From positions 53,521,979 through 53,585,978 of the forward strand of contig NC_079217.1 in assembly GCF_029633865.1 (NCBI RefSeq): 64,000 bases of DNA. Direction: 5' to 3'. The notes under the pieces are model-generated. The model was not told the origin of the DNA, searched no databases, and saw nothing but the letters and a program-made list of their open reading frames with translations. How positions within the stretch are numbered: the stretch's first letter is position 1; the number at the start of each line of letters is the position of its first letter. Shown in pieces: positions 36,694 through 61,458 of the stretch. Made by a program: the position numbers and the translations under genes. The DNA is from Lampris incognitus. Its lineage: Eukaryota; Chordata; Actinopteri; Lampriformes; Lampridae.

Positions 36694-37692
36694 ACTTTGT
36701 TAAAAGAAACACTCAACGATAGGGAACGTGCTCAACAAATAAGGAGCAAAATAATCCATTCAAGTGAATTTTCTGAGACAGCAAGAGCCTGTTTCATGCT
36801 ATAAGCAATCATCAGCTGCCAATGAAACTATTCCATAACATAAAAAGAGAGTAGTTTAATTGACAGCTGATGATTGCTTATAGCGAGAAACAGTCTTGTA
36901 CCGTCTCATAGAAAATGTACTTAACTGGATTTTTTTCATATATATATATGTATGTATGTGTATATAATCCAGTGGGTCAAGTAAATTCTTTATGAGACAG
37001 TACAAGCCTTGTATTTTGCTCCTTATTTGCTGAGCACTTTCCCTACTGGTGGATGTTTCTTTTAACAACGTATATATATATATATATATCTCCCCAGTAA
37101 GTCTACAGTGCGAGACAGGTCCACAAAGGCAGATGTCAAATCAAACATTAATTTTCCAAGACGGAACTGAAGCGTGCCAATGTGAAGTTTTAACAAGAAG
37201 CCTGGATGGGGCGCCTTCATTTCATCGATGGGGGGTTTGTGACGAGTGGAAGGTCATTTTAAACCCTCCTCTTGCAATACACCGAGTGGAATTAAAACCA
37301 ACTCATGGGGTCTCCACTTTAATCAGTTGATGCAAAGATTTACTTTTAAGAACCACCCCGTGTCGAGCAACATGTGTTGGCTGTTAAGAGAAATACTTTT
37401 GTCATCATTTCAGCTCTTGTCGAAATAGTGCAAAATGTCACTTTTGTTCGGCATGCCCGGTAATGTTCATCCCACTTCAGCCAACTCCCTGCCAACTACC
37501 ATGCGGTGTACTACCGCCGTACGAGGCGGCGTCCCTCCTCACATTACACTCCGTCTCCTTCCTCCGACCCGATCAAAACTGTACCTGGGGGGGGTCGTGT
37601 CCCTGTCGCCCGGCCGCCGAACAAGCCGCAGGTTGGTGGACGGTCAGCGCGGTGAGCAGCAGGAGCCACGCCGCCCGCTCCGGAGGACTCAT
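4905..37692 (-). CDS. mmp28: Matrix metalloproteinase-28 (epilysin), complete, 8 exons
   Basis: This encodes a secreted zinc endopeptidase of the M10A family. I joined eight exons: 37692-37585, 34867-34791, 26230-26034, 18731-18510, 17162-16917, 7062-6913, 6683-6516 and 5299-4905. All introns are GT-AG and all phases agree, giving 520 codons plus stop. Residues 1-25 are a signal peptide (hydrophobic [10 protein letters not shown] core). The propeptide has the cysteine switch PRCGVTD (Cys about 89) and a furin site RKKR (121-124). The catalytic domain has [11 protein letters not shown] (240-250) and a Met-turn ALM (256-258). A four-bladed hemopexin domain fills the C-terminal half. The [14 protein letters not shown] and SWDDV segments and the 520-residue length match MMP28 as I know it rather than other MMPs. 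Introns are loaded with transposons, especially the 9.9-kb intron between exons 5 and 6. No frameshift or stop is seen. Confidence 0.95.
5459..5526. repeat. (TA)n(TG)n microsatellite
   Basis: About 13 TA units are followed by about 15 TG units and a short TA tail, in mmp28 intron 7. Confidence 0.9.
6046..6177 (+). mobile_element. SINE family S2, 3' end fragment
   Basis: This has the 'ctgtgatggcctggcggcc ... ggataggctccagcatcc ... gataatggatgg' block that forms the 3' end of the full S2 copy at 14133-14618. It lacks the tRNA-like head. Confidence 0.75.
6516..6683 (-). CDS. mmp28: mmp28 exon 7 (hemopexin blade)
   Basis: The exon starts right after a CA-repeat that serves as the end of intron 6 (acceptor TGTCCAG) and ends AAAG|GTACC. 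It encodes residues 334-390: [32 protein letters not shown] and YFFKG. Confidence 0.92.
6692..6738. repeat. (CA)n microsatellite beside the exon 7 acceptor
   Basis: A CA repeat of about 22 units lies within 10 bp of the mmp28 exon 7 acceptor. It occupies the position of the polypyrimidine tract on the - strand as (TG)n. Confidence 0.9.
6913..7062 (-). CDS. mmp28: mmp28 exon 6 (linker and start of hemopexin domain)
   Basis: The acceptor is TTGCCCTCAG and the donor GTAAG. It encodes residues 284-334: a linker KPAGGRPVR, then [13 protein letters not shown], which contains the first hemopexin Cys. Confidence 0.92.
7142..7459 (+). mobile_element. Miniature LTR retrotransposon, family A (copy 1)
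   Basis: The 5' LTR is 7142-7276 (TGTAAACTA...GGTTACA) and the internal region is 7277-7379. The 3' LTR is 7380-7459, shortened to 80 bp by a 55-bp internal deletion that removes the A box. A 4-bp target-site duplication (gtgg) flanks the element at 7138-7141 and 7460-7463. The internal region opens with TGGTGGCAGCGGTGGGAT one base after the LTR. That is complementary to the 3' end plus CCA of vertebrate tRNA-Leu(AAG) as I recall it. A purine-rich tract ('ggggagggtgacgac') precedes the 3' LTR. There is no coding capacity. The intact LTR carries an A box (TAGCCGAGCGG) and a degenerate B box (GTATCGAATCC) 33 bp apart. Confidence 0.85.
7460..7988. other. AT-rich, repeat-like intron sequence
   Basis: An (AAT)n run, a poly(A) stretch and AT-rich sequence are present. 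The piece near 7890-7975 ('gaggaggccaagcagtgtag ... accgtcaccatg') resembles sequence flanking the LINE at 9250-9299 and sequence near 13250. It is probably an old, unclassified repeat. No gene is supported. Confidence 0.4.
7989..8123 (+). mobile_element. Solo LTR of miniature LTR family A
   Basis: This is a complete 135-bp LTR (TGTAAACTACTAATAAG...CCGGTTACA) with the same A and B boxes as copy 1, without an internal region. The flanking 4-mers do not match, so no target-site duplication is claimed. It could result from recombination between LTRs. Confidence 0.75.
8255..8775 (+). repeat. Unclassified repeat with an internal duplicated unit
   Basis: A block 'ggcaggctaagctaactgc' plus its downstream 25 bp occurs at about 8261-8305 and again at about 8503-8548. 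A T-rich segment follows, with a 'gaaacgaaatttcgtttc' palindrome. The ORFs across it have no recognisable domain. Confidence 0.45.
8775..9175 (+). mobile_element. Miniature LTR retrotransposon, family B (copy 1)
   Basis: The 5' LTR is 8775-8924, the internal region 8925-9020 (96 bp) and the 3' LTR 9021-9175. A perfect 4-bp target-site duplication (atat) flanks it at 8771-8774 and 9176-9179. The internal region begins TTGGTGTCAGAAGTGGGAT, whose last 18 bases are complementary to the tRNA-Leu(CAA) 3' end plus CCA as I recall it. A purine-rich tract ('gaagggagggtggtag') abuts the 3' LTR. The LTR contains an A box (TAGTCGACTGG) and B box (GGTTCGCGTCC). No ORF of note is present. The first base pair of the 5' LTR end is decayed (TATAA for TGTAA). 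Confidence 0.85.
9300..10511 (+). mobile_element. 5'-truncated LINE (L1/Tx1-like) with 14-bp TSD
   Basis: The insert is bounded by 'actatcaccatgga' at 9286-9299 and again at 10512-10525, and ends in AATAAAG plus a short A run. The + strand reads as the C-terminal end of an ORF2 protein. It has a [12 protein letters not shown] segment and a Cys-rich end (CSLCG, then [13 protein letters not shown] after a frame change). One frameshift near 10000 splits the frame (9300-10062 and 9999-10343). The endonuclease and reverse transcriptase core are absent. The clade call rests on the HLFW-CP-T--LW signature and is an inference. Confidence 0.85.
10526..11470. other. mmp28 intron 5 sequence, no gene
   Basis: The sequence has (GAA)n(GAT)n triplet repeats near 10870-10910, and 'gaagaagaaaaag' purine runs near 10590. 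It is otherwise unremarkable. ORFs here are short and unrecognised. Confidence 0.4.
11485..11945 (-). mobile_element. Tc1-like transposon remnant
   Basis: On the - strand this matches, in pieces, the Tc1-like element at 43387-44622. One shared piece is the region encoding the FKRG...CHLCNNKSVREIS helix-turn-helix part, another the ISTKTVHWELH part. The catalytic two thirds of the transposase is missing, so this is an internally deleted relic. Confidence 0.65.
12585..12840 (-). mobile_element. SINE family S1, partial copy
   Basis: It matches the 3' half of S1 in - orientation: a 'tctccccaactgtatcctg' tail, 'ccaccccctctgccgatcg', and 'cacctgacagtgaggagttt'. It lacks the tRNA-like head. A short S2 tail fragment ('aagcggtttggataatggg') follows at about 12875. 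Confidence 0.7.
13524..13597. repeat. (TGGTG)n minisatellite
   Basis: About 14 near-perfect copies of a 5-bp GGTGT unit lie in mmp28 intron 5. Confidence 0.9.
14133..14618 (+). mobile_element. SINE family S2, long copy with (TG)n and (ATGG)n
   Basis: The tRNA-like head contains 'tcctgggttcaagcccggg' (B-box-like). The body has 'tgtggagtttgcatgtt', 'gtgggtttcctccggg' and 'ccaaagacacgtaggtc'. A (TG)n tract of about 45 units (14351-14442) interrupts it. The 3' block 'ctgtgatggcctggcagcc ... gataggctccagcatcc' ends in (ATGG)n at 14562-14618. This is the most complete S2 copy in the window. Confidence 0.8.
14619..15590. other. mmp28 intron 5 sequence, no gene
   Basis: I see no gene, no recognised repeat and only short random ORFs. 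A short (TA)n run occurs near 15425. Confidence 0.4.
15600..16025 (+). mobile_element. tRNA-derived SINE family S1, near full-length
   Basis: The tRNA-like head starts with 'gggtagcgtggcggtc' and has a B box 'ggttcgaatcc' near 15656. The body and tail follow, with 'gtcaggtgagaagaagcgg', 'ggcagagggggtggagcag' and the terminal 'caattggggagaaaag' G/A-rich tail. This is the best + strand example of the family. Confidence 0.8.
16390..16855 (-). mobile_element. tRNA-derived SINE family S1, near full-length
   Basis: This copy carries the same blocks as 15600-16025 in - orientation, from the pyrimidine-rich tail (16390-16440) to the tRNA-like head with 'ggattcgaacc' near 16775. It lies just upstream, in + coordinates, of mmp28 exon 5. 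Confidence 0.8.
16917..17162 (-). CDS. mmp28: mmp28 exon 5 (catalytic zinc site)
   Basis: The acceptor is TTTTTCCTCAG and the donor GTGAGG, phase 1 in and out. It encodes residues 202-284. The zinc-binding [11 protein letters not shown] and Met-turn (HALMSPYY) are both here, along with RRGEAHFD and [13 protein letters not shown]. Confidence 0.95.
17640..18095 (-). mobile_element. tRNA-derived SINE family S1, near full-length
   Basis: This is a third near-complete copy, in - orientation like its neighbour at 16390. The pyrimidine-rich tail is at 17650-17690 and the tRNA-like head near 18015-18080. Confidence 0.8.
18510..18731 (-). CDS. mmp28: mmp28 exon 4 (start of catalytic domain)
   Basis: The acceptor is GCCCTTTAG and the donor GTGGGG. 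It encodes residues 128-202: [35 protein letters not shown], and the structural zinc/calcium region [15 protein letters not shown]...AFDGPGG. Confidence 0.95.
18817..19175 (+). mobile_element. SINE family S2-related copy, different tail
   Basis: It begins 'gggcagcatggtggcccagtg' and shares the S2 head and 'tgtggagtttgcatgttctc' body. It then diverges to a tail with 'gggttaaatgcagagaacac' and ends 'aaaataaagcggctttcc'. This looks like a sibling SINE that shares the tRNA-derived 5' part with S2. Confidence 0.7.
19645..20054. repeat. (ATC)n then long (CAGA)n / (CAGC)n satellite-like tract
   Basis: A short (CAT)n run is followed by about 370 bp of CAGA repeats interspersed with CAGC and GAGA variants. 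Long apparent ORFs on both strands (RQTDRQTD and CLSVCLSV) are artefacts of the repeat. Confidence 0.95.
20055..20620. other. mmp28 intron sequence, no gene
   Basis: Nothing recognisable is seen apart from short A/T runs. Confidence 0.35.
20627..20745 (+). mobile_element. SINE family S2, 3' end fragment
   Basis: It matches the S2 3' block ('catggcctggcggcc ... gataggctccggcacc ... gataatggatggatgg'). Confidence 0.75.
21780..22420. mobile_element. Inverted-repeat element (MITE-like) with nested SINE tail
   Basis: The two ends are inverted repeats of about 145 bp. The left arm starts TTAAAGAGCAACTAAACC at 21780 and the right arm is its inverted, slightly diverged copy ending TTAA at 22420. 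Both arms share GGTTAAAAAC blocks and the CTGTGATGT...GCATAGCAGG block. The left arm is followed by an inserted S2 SINE 3' fragment in - orientation (about 21918-22110). There is no coding capacity and the superfamily is not clear. TTAA at both tips could be a target duplication or part of the termini. Confidence 0.7.
22421..25282. other. mmp28 intron 3 sequence, no gene
   Basis: There is a degenerate CAGC/CAGT-type repeat at about 24010-24190 and a 'ggaggctggaggctgg' run near 24340. Otherwise this is AT-rich intron sequence with no supported gene or mobile element. Confidence 0.4.
25296..25764 (-). mobile_element. LINE 3' fragment with 13-bp TSD
   Basis: It is flanked by 'ctgcctacagtca' at 25283-25295 and 25765-25777. 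On the - strand it reads as the C-terminus of a non-LTR retrotransposon ORF2, ending [17 protein letters not shown], after an intact [13 protein letters not shown] segment and [14 protein letters not shown]. The 3' end is a short (GATGA)n tail. It is strongly 5'-truncated. Confidence 0.8.
26034..26230 (-). CDS. mmp28: mmp28 exon 3 (cysteine switch and furin site)
   Basis: The acceptor is ATCACCACAG and the donor GTAATG. It encodes residues 62-128. PRCGVTD, the latency Cys motif, is at about 87-93 and RKKRSAQ, the furin cleavage site, at about 121-127. Confidence 0.95.
26597..27256 (+). mobile_element. Miniature LTR retrotransposon family B, tandem LTR-int-LTR-int-LTR
   Basis: LTR 1 is 26597-26748, internal 1 26749-26865, LTR 2 26866-26985 (about 30 bp shorter), internal 2 26986-27106 and LTR 3 27107-27256. 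LTRs run TGTAATGACC...CGCTACA. Both internal parts begin with a tRNA-Leu(CAA)-type primer-binding site (TTGGAGTCAGAAGTGGGAT and a more decayed TTGCTGTTAGAAGTGGGAT). Both end in purine-rich tracts, the second being 'gaaggaggagggggggg'. The outer flanks are atgt (26593-26596) and atat (27257-27260), a 3 of 4 match. LTR 1 and LTR 3 carry A box TAGTCGACTGG. The B box is GGTTCGCGTCT in LTR 1 and a more diverged GGTTCACGTCT in LTR 3. No coding capacity is present. Confidence 0.85.
27257..28045. other. mmp28 intron 2 sequence, no gene
   Basis: AT-rich sequence with a short poly(C) run near 27781. No supported feature. Confidence 0.35.
28047..28388. mobile_element. Palindrome-motif element, copy 1, left part
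   Basis: It starts 'acgaccaggacttcactcc' and carries a GGCGGTCAAAATGACCGC motif near 28087. It aligns, inverted, with 40438 back to about 40110. The element is interrupted at 28389 by a gypsy retrotransposon and resumes at 33750. The superfamily is unknown. Confidence 0.65.
28539..29300 (-). mobile_element. RTE-like LINE 3' fragment nested in the gypsy element
   Basis: It is flanked by 'ttatacaac' at 28530-28538 and 29301-29309, a 9-bp target duplication copied from the gypsy LTR edge. On the - strand it encodes [18 protein letters not shown] and [12 protein letters not shown], the C-terminus of an RTE-type ORF. It ends in (AGT)n, as does the full-length relative at 52737-56373. About 200 bp in the middle (28700-28910) is unrelated to the relative. 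Confidence 0.8.
29858..30148 (-). pseudogene. Gypsy integrase fragment
   Basis: The segment reads SDNGPQY and [17 protein letters not shown] followed by LSYRATP, the second half of the DD-35-E core of a Ty3/gypsy integrase. The N-terminal part upstream is disrupted. Confidence 0.8.
30905..32672 (-). pseudogene. Gypsy protease, reverse transcriptase and RNase H remnants
   Basis: From the N-terminal side on the - strand, the protease-like region has [12 protein letters not shown], where a catalytic D is expected before TGA. The reverse transcriptase pieces are LVVVPKV, LNKWV and KLDAMSGF, with the catalytic YVDD-like box decayed to CHVNDI. The RNase H piece carries ALAVTWSCE and TDHKPL. The frames are broken between 31408 and 32039. 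Confidence 0.8.
33038..33421 (-). pseudogene. Gypsy gag N-terminal region
   Basis: The ORF starts [14 protein letters not shown] and contains [12 protein letters not shown] and [15 protein letters not shown], a layout typical of fish gypsy Gag/capsid. It lies just inside the 5' LTR. The frame breaks before the nucleocapsid. Confidence 0.7.
33750..34365. mobile_element. Palindrome-motif element, copy 1, right part
   Basis: This continues the element broken at 28388. It carries two further motifs: GGCGGTCATTTTGACCGCC near 33818 and GGTCACAATGACCGCC near 34341. It aligns with the inverted sequence from about 40110 back to about 39470. It includes the 'aggagaattcagggaacgg' block also seen twice in copy 2. 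Confidence 0.65.
34791..34867 (-). CDS. mmp28: mmp28 exon 2 (propeptide)
   Basis: The acceptor is CGATTGCAG and the donor GTAGGTGTG. It encodes residues 37-62 ([13 protein letters not shown]...VQSAIR), the start of the propeptide helix bundle. It is too short to show up as an obvious ORF. Confidence 0.93.
35379..35440. repeat. (TG)n microsatellite
   Basis: About 30 TG units are preceded by a poly(C) run. Confidence 0.95.
35599..35674. repeat. (TG)n microsatellite
   Basis: About 37 TG units end exactly where a terminal-repeat-like sequence ('gtgattcttc') begins. Confidence 0.95.
35671..36600. mobile_element. Possible non-autonomous DNA transposon
   Basis: The left tip reads GTGATTCTTCAATTTGGG and the inverted right tip GTGATTCTTCCATTAAGGG. 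The two are near-matching terminal inverted repeats. The interior is non-coding and AT-rich. The right tip forms half of a 72-bp perfect palindrome (36565-36636). Confidence 0.5.
36565..36636. repeat. 72-bp perfect palindrome
   Basis: Positions 36565-36600 are the exact reverse complement of 36601-36636, with no spacer. The centre is 'cccatat|atatggg'. A (CATA)n microsatellite follows at 36647-36690. Confidence 0.9.
36692..37072. mobile_element. Foldback / inverted-repeat MITE
   Basis: The left arm begins about 36692 ('ttgttaaaagaaacactc') and its inverted copy ends about 37072. Both arms share 'caaataaggagcaaaata' and 'ctataagcaatcatcagct'. The arms differ by short indels, including a (TA)n tract in the right arm. 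No coding capacity is visible. Confidence 0.7.
37585..37692 (-). CDS. mmp28: mmp28 exon 1 (start codon and signal peptide)
   Basis: ATG is at 37692-37690 and the donor CCCCCAG|GTACAG. It encodes [20 protein letters not shown] and on to PPQ (36 residues). This start was chosen because it opens a clean signal peptide and joins exon 2 in phase 0. Three upstream ATGs exist (37747, 37740, 37714), but none continues in frame into exon 2. Confidence 0.9.
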
Positions 37693-37799
37693 GGCGCCGC
37701 AGCGACACCGGCATCACACGCTGCACCCCGCCGCGGCCATGACGCATCTCTAGCCAGGTGCTTTATTCCAGCGGGCGACTGACGAGGACACCAGCCGCC

Positions 37800-37811
37800 T
37801 CCTTTAAATAG
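37800..37811 (-). promoter_or_regulatory. Candidate mmp28 TATA-like box
   Basis: On the - strand TATTTAAAGG lies about 110 bp upstream of the mmp28 ATG in a GC-rich, CpG-rich stretch (about 37450-37930). A transcription start near 37775 would fit. This is inference from sequence only. Confidence 0.4.
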
Positions 37812-38001
37812 GAGCAGACTCTTGGCGGTGCGCTCCTTGTCGACGGCAGGATGGAGCATATCCTCCAACTCACATGACAGAGGGGCAGCACCGCCCCTCT
37901 CACCCCTTGGGCAATACATTACCGCCGCGCGCGCACACACATTCTCTCTCTCTCTCACACACACGCACACACACTTGTGACTCTCGAGCTTTAAAAGCAA
38001 C

Positions 38002-38007
38002 TTTATT
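38002..38007 (-). promoter_or_regulatory. Candidate taf15 poly(A) signal
   Basis: TTTATT on + is AATAAA on -. It lies about 0.5 kb after the taf15 stop and about 0.3 kb upstream of the mmp28 start codon. Confidence 0.5.
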
Positions 38008-38010
38008 TCC

Positions 38011-38070
38011 AAGTTGCCAGCGCACAGTTCTAGAACCTCCAAGTTGCTAGCGCACAGTTCTAGAACCGGA
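38011..38070. repeat. 30-bp tandem duplication in the taf15 3' end
   Basis: The unit at 38011-38040 is repeated at 38041-38070 with few changes. Both carry 'gcgcacagttctagaacc'. Confidence 0.8.
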
Positions 38071-38500
38071 TATTATTTTGTACACGGGAAATAAAAAGTA
38101 TTACAACAGGCAAAAGGACAAGCTTTTAATGTTTTGGGAAAAAAAGTACTCCAGTAAAACACTTTAATTCTTTCATACAAAACAATGATACCAAGTCTAC
38201 CACACAAATAAGATCTGGGCCTAGAATCAAGAAATTAAGATGTACAAAGAAATGAAACCAAACAAAAGAAGAAAAAAAAAACCCAACATATGAACCTAAC
38301 TGATGCTTCCAATCAGCCTAAAGGTCCCATCACAGTAGCTGTGCATCCTTCCCTCACTGACAGACCAGAAAGCAAAACATGGGATGCAATGGTAATGAAT
38401 GGTATGAAAAACAGAATCTCCATCTACCCCCCCCCCTTTCCTCAAACCCTAAGAAACCAACATCAACCACCCCTGGGCTCGAATGGTGTCTGCTGAACAC

Positions 38501-59882
<21,382 letters not shown>

Positions 59883-60089
59883 TCTGGTTTCCGTTTGACG
59901 CTTTAAAATCCGATGTACACTTTTTACCAATATTTAGCTGATTAAATGATCACGCGCAGCGACTGGCGGCTTACACTGCGGAACTTCCCCTGTGAAAATA
60001 ACCTTCTTCCTTATTTTCTTATGGGCTCGGCAAGTGGTGTTCAATAGTGAATTTTAGTGTCGCCACCTGCTGCTTCGGAGGGTGAACCA

Positions 60090-60168
60090 GCCTATATCTA
60101 TCGATCTATCGATCTATCGATCGATCTATCTATATAGATATAGTTATATCTATATAGATATAGATATA
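60090..60168. repeat. (ATCT)n/(ATCG)n and (ATAT AG) microsatellite
   Basis: Short tandem repeats with internal palindromes, just upstream of taf15. Confidence 0.85.
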
Positions 60169-60526
60169 GTCAGGGCATTCTTATTTAGCAGTAATCTAGT
60201 GTTATTTGCGGTGATCTTGCGCCATCTAGCGGCTTCCCTTAAAATAGAAATGATTGCGTAAATACGTAGTAGTCAAAGGGCCGTGACGTCGCAGGTCAAA
60301 GTTCATTCTAATTCCGGAAGCCGATTGACATAAATTGTGTGGTTACGCTGTTCTCAAGGAAATCTTTTAAATTTCCGACTAACTCTTGAAAGCGTTCATG
60401 CCTTGGGAAAGCTTTGCTTGTTTTATTTATTTATTTATTTATTTATTGTTTATTTTTCGAATGTTACATTTTAAAAAAAAAAGTATAATAAAAGAAAACA
60501 AAATCAAAACAAGCAAGCAATATCAA

Positions 60527-60898
60527 TATAACCGGTTATTTTCTTGCCCGGTGCGGGATTCGATACGGATGTATTGCGCCACAAAGCGACATCACTAACC
60601 GCTCGGCTAAAGGGTCAGACCAGTTAGCTAAGGATTAACGTGTCTTATTAGTAGTTTACAGTCGTCACCCTCCCCGGAAGCGCGCCCTCGCGCTTTGTTA
60701 TTCCCGCGCTCCGAAAAGACTTCTGAGGATCTGCACACTTCCGGATCCCACCGCTGCCACCAATGTGACCGGTTATTTTCTTGCCCGGTGCGGGATTCGA
60801 TACGGGGTGTACTGCACCACAAGGCGACATCACTAACCGCTCTGCTAAAGGGTCAGACCCGTTAGTTATGGACTAACGTGTCTTATTAGTAGTTTACA
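60527..60898 (-). mobile_element. Miniature LTR retrotransposon, family A, full-length copy
   Basis: In element orientation (-) the 5' LTR is 60898-60764 (135 bp), the internal region 60763-60661 (103 bp) and the 3' LTR 60660-60527 (134 bp). The internal region starts TTGGTGGCAGCGGTGGGAT, matching tRNA-Leu(AAG), and ends in a purine-rich tract. Both LTRs hold A and B boxes. The outer flanks are tcaa and tcat (3 of 4). No ORF is present. The 3' LTR terminus is decayed (TTATA for TTACA). Confidence 0.85.
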
Positions 60899-61458
60899 TC
60901 ATCATCAAAAATTTGTTTTAAATCTCGGCAGTTCGAAAAGCACTGACTTATAAATTGTAAGTATTGACTTATAAATGTATTTAAGAATATACCGATAGAA
61001 TGTTTTGAATGCTCATTTAAATCGCGTAAGCCACGTTAGCTTCGAAAGCTATTCTATGTAGCTTGATTGATAGGCTAGGCTAGTGCATATCTGTTTGTAT
61101 GGAATTTGAATAATGACAAGACACATTTATAATGTACATTTTGTGTTTGTTTGCAGTTTTATGGGAAAAAAAGAATAACACTCCATTGCTGAACTGAAGA
61201 CAAGTAAAAGCCTGGAAACCACATCTTGCCTCTGAAGCTCATTGGACGTGTTAGCTGTTAGCTGTCTGTCTAGTTGAGCGAACGGGCGTGAGATAAGGAC
61301 AGAACGGTAAAAAAAAAAAAAGCAACCTCACGGCGGGCAGAACTACCCAGGAAGAGTGGTCTTCAGTCCCAACGCTTGTCATCATCTTCACCACTGCTCA
61401 CGCTAGGCTCACAGCAGCACTGAATGATGGAAGTAAAGCAGGGATCTGAAGAAACACA
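60899..61458. other. Flank between miniature LTR element and BEL/Pao element
   Basis: The 5' LTR of the BEL/Pao element should lie here or just left of here, but I could not find its borders without the matching 3' LTR. No host gene is seen. Confidence 0.35.

Noticed and set aside
4905-37692. Other MMPs (MMP11, MMP19, MMP21)
   Set aside because: Exon-by-exon similarity, the 520-residue length, RKKR furin site and taf15 neighbour point to mmp28.
37544-37747. 67-codon ORF as the mmp28 N-terminus
   Set aside because: It is out of frame with the exon 1 donor and exon 2, lacks a signal peptide, and is better seen as an upstream ORF.
60899-61458. BEL/Pao 5' LTR
   Set aside because: Without the 3' LTR in the window I could not find matching borders or a primer-binding site, so no LTR is claimed.
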